Assembly: GCF_963976135.1 (NCBI RefSeq)
Contig: NZ_CAXBKN010000123.1
Location: 1 to 6,291 of the forward strand
Direction of reading: 5' to 3'
Length of the DNA stretch: 6,291 nt
Origin: Maricaulis sp963976135
GTDB taxonomy: Bacteria; Pseudomonadota; Alphaproteobacteria; Caulobacterales; Maricaulaceae
The notes beneath the pieces are model-generated. The model worked only from the letters and a program-made list of their open reading frames with translations. It was not told the DNA's origin and made no database searches. The translations under genes were made by a program, and so were the position numbers. Positions 5,923 through 6,291 of the stretch are shown in pieces; position 1 is the stretch's first letter; every line of letters begins with the position of its first letter.

Positions 5923-6196
5923 TTGGCCCTGGCGCTGCGCTGGGGCTTGATCGACCGGCAGCGCTGCAAAGGTATTCCCATACCCACCCGCCTTGCCCGC
6001 CTCGGCTCCATGCTGCGCAATGGCATCGCCGCCCCGGGGCGTCGTCGTTTTCGCGCTGATGTTCTGCCGCAATGATCTCGGCCTCGCCGCGCACGACCTG
6101 CCGCCGATCATTTTCGGCGGGTTCGGCATTGTGGTGCTGATCCAGACGGTGCCGGCATTCCTGCCATCGGCGTCGGTGAAGGTGGACGCGGGTTAG
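5923..6196 (+). pseudogene. Possible frameshifted remnant of a small membrane protein
   Basis: No intact gene is convincing in the 400 bp after bkdB, but coding-like sequence continues. In the frame of bkdB, 5923-6035 reads as protein with G/C-rich third positions (LALRWGLIDRQRC ... RLGSMLRNGIAA) before a stop at 6073. In the frame that is one base later, 6036-6196 continues with two hydrophobic stretches (GVVVFALMF and IIFGGFGIVVLIQTV) and ends at TAG 6194-6196. Removing one base in the C4-G4 run at 6032-6039 would join the two parts into about 90 residues with two probable membrane segments. No good ribosome binding site is seen, and upstream starts (GTG 5914, TTG 5923) touch or follow the hairpin. 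I do not recognise the family. It could be a decayed gene, a sequencing error, or chance open frames in GC-rich DNA. Confidence 0.25.
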
Positions 6197-6197
6197 G

Positions 6198-6212
6198 GGC
6201 TGGCGGCCAGCC
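6198..6212 (+). terminator. Small GC-rich hairpin after the possible remnant
   Basis: GGCTGG (6198-6203) and CCAGCC (6207-6212) pair perfectly around a 3-nt loop, 1 nt after the TAG that closes the candidate remnant frame. No T-run follows. It could be a terminator stem of the lost gene, but short GC palindromes are common in such DNA. Confidence 0.25.
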
Positions 6213-6262
6213 GATCCTTGTGCTGATGTGCTTCTCGAAAATGCAATAACAGACAATAGCTT

Positions 6263-6291
6263 GTCATCCCGGCTCTACGCCCGGACCGCTG
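6263..6291. repeat. Possible left end of an intergenic palindromic repeat, cut by the window
   Basis: The last bases contain GTCATCCCGG followed by CTCTACGCCCGG. GTCATCCCGG-type ends are common in palindromic intergenic repeats of alphaproteobacteria, whose second arm would be the complement further right. Only one arm lies inside the window, so the repeat cannot be confirmed here. Between 6213 and 6262 I see nothing interpretable. Confidence 0.2.

Noticed and set aside
5971..5984. Small hairpin GGTAT-TCCC-ATACC after bkdB
   Set aside because: Five pairs only, no context supporting a function; expected by chance in a sequence of this length.
4588..6129. Long open frame on the minus strand (513 codons) opposite bkdB
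   Set aside because: It is antisense to a clearly recognised E2 gene, has low-complexity Gly/Arg/Asp-rich translation and no domain. It is a shadow of GC-biased coding on the other strand.
1..6291. tRNA or rRNA genes, CRISPR arrays, insertion sequences, phage or toxin-antitoxin genes
   Set aside because: Read on both strands; no cloverleaf-like sequence, regular direct repeats, transposase motifs or such gene pairs were seen.

Overview
The window is high-GC and densely packed, with strong G/C bias at third codon positions. It looks like a proteobacterial chromosome. The promoter style and protein flavour suggest an alphaproteobacterium, perhaps of the Hyphomonadaceae/Maricaulis type, but this lineage guess is weak and was not tested. 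All the main genes fit one theme: catabolism of branched-chain amino acids.

Layout. Bases 1-93 hold a candidate promoter and a motif that recurs later. Bases 94-1281 encode a biosynthetic-type (acetoacetyl-CoA) thiolase. A small GNAT acetyltransferase (1284-1718) follows after only 2 nt. Convergent to this pair is an Lrp/AsnC-family regulator (2216 down to 1737). It is divergent from a three-gene operon, with a 182-bp control region between them (2217-2398). The operon encodes branched-chain 2-oxoacid dehydrogenase E1 alpha (bkdA1, 2399-3628), E1 beta (bkdA2, 3632-4645) and the dihydrolipoyl acyltransferase E2 (bkdB, 4645 or 4648 to 5889). The regulator-divergent-from-bkd arrangement is the one known from Pseudomonas putida (bkdR / bkdA1-bkdA2-bkdB-lpdV), but no E3 gene (lpdV) follows here. 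About 400 bp after bkdB hold a strong hairpin, a possibly frameshifted remnant of a small membrane protein, a second small hairpin and perhaps the cut end of an intergenic repeat.

How the genes work together (inference). E1-E2, with an E3 from elsewhere, would oxidatively decarboxylate the 2-oxoacids of Val, Leu and Ile to branched acyl-CoAs. The thiolase could perform the last step of isoleucine breakdown, cleaving 2-methylacetoacetyl-CoA. It carries Phe at the position where human mitochondrial T2 thiolase has the Phe linked to 2-methyl substrate use. The Lrp-type protein is the obvious local regulator.

Most interesting non-coding signals: a 10-mer (TCTGCGAAAA) present both just upstream of the thiolase -35 and in the regulator/bkd intergenic region; a nested dyad (6 + 8 bp arms, 2275-2320) upstream of bkdA1; and a 10-bp hairpin 8 nt after the bkdB stop. 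I found no clearly new biological system. The window reads as a well-organised but largely known catabolic locus with some regulatory and remnant features worth checking.
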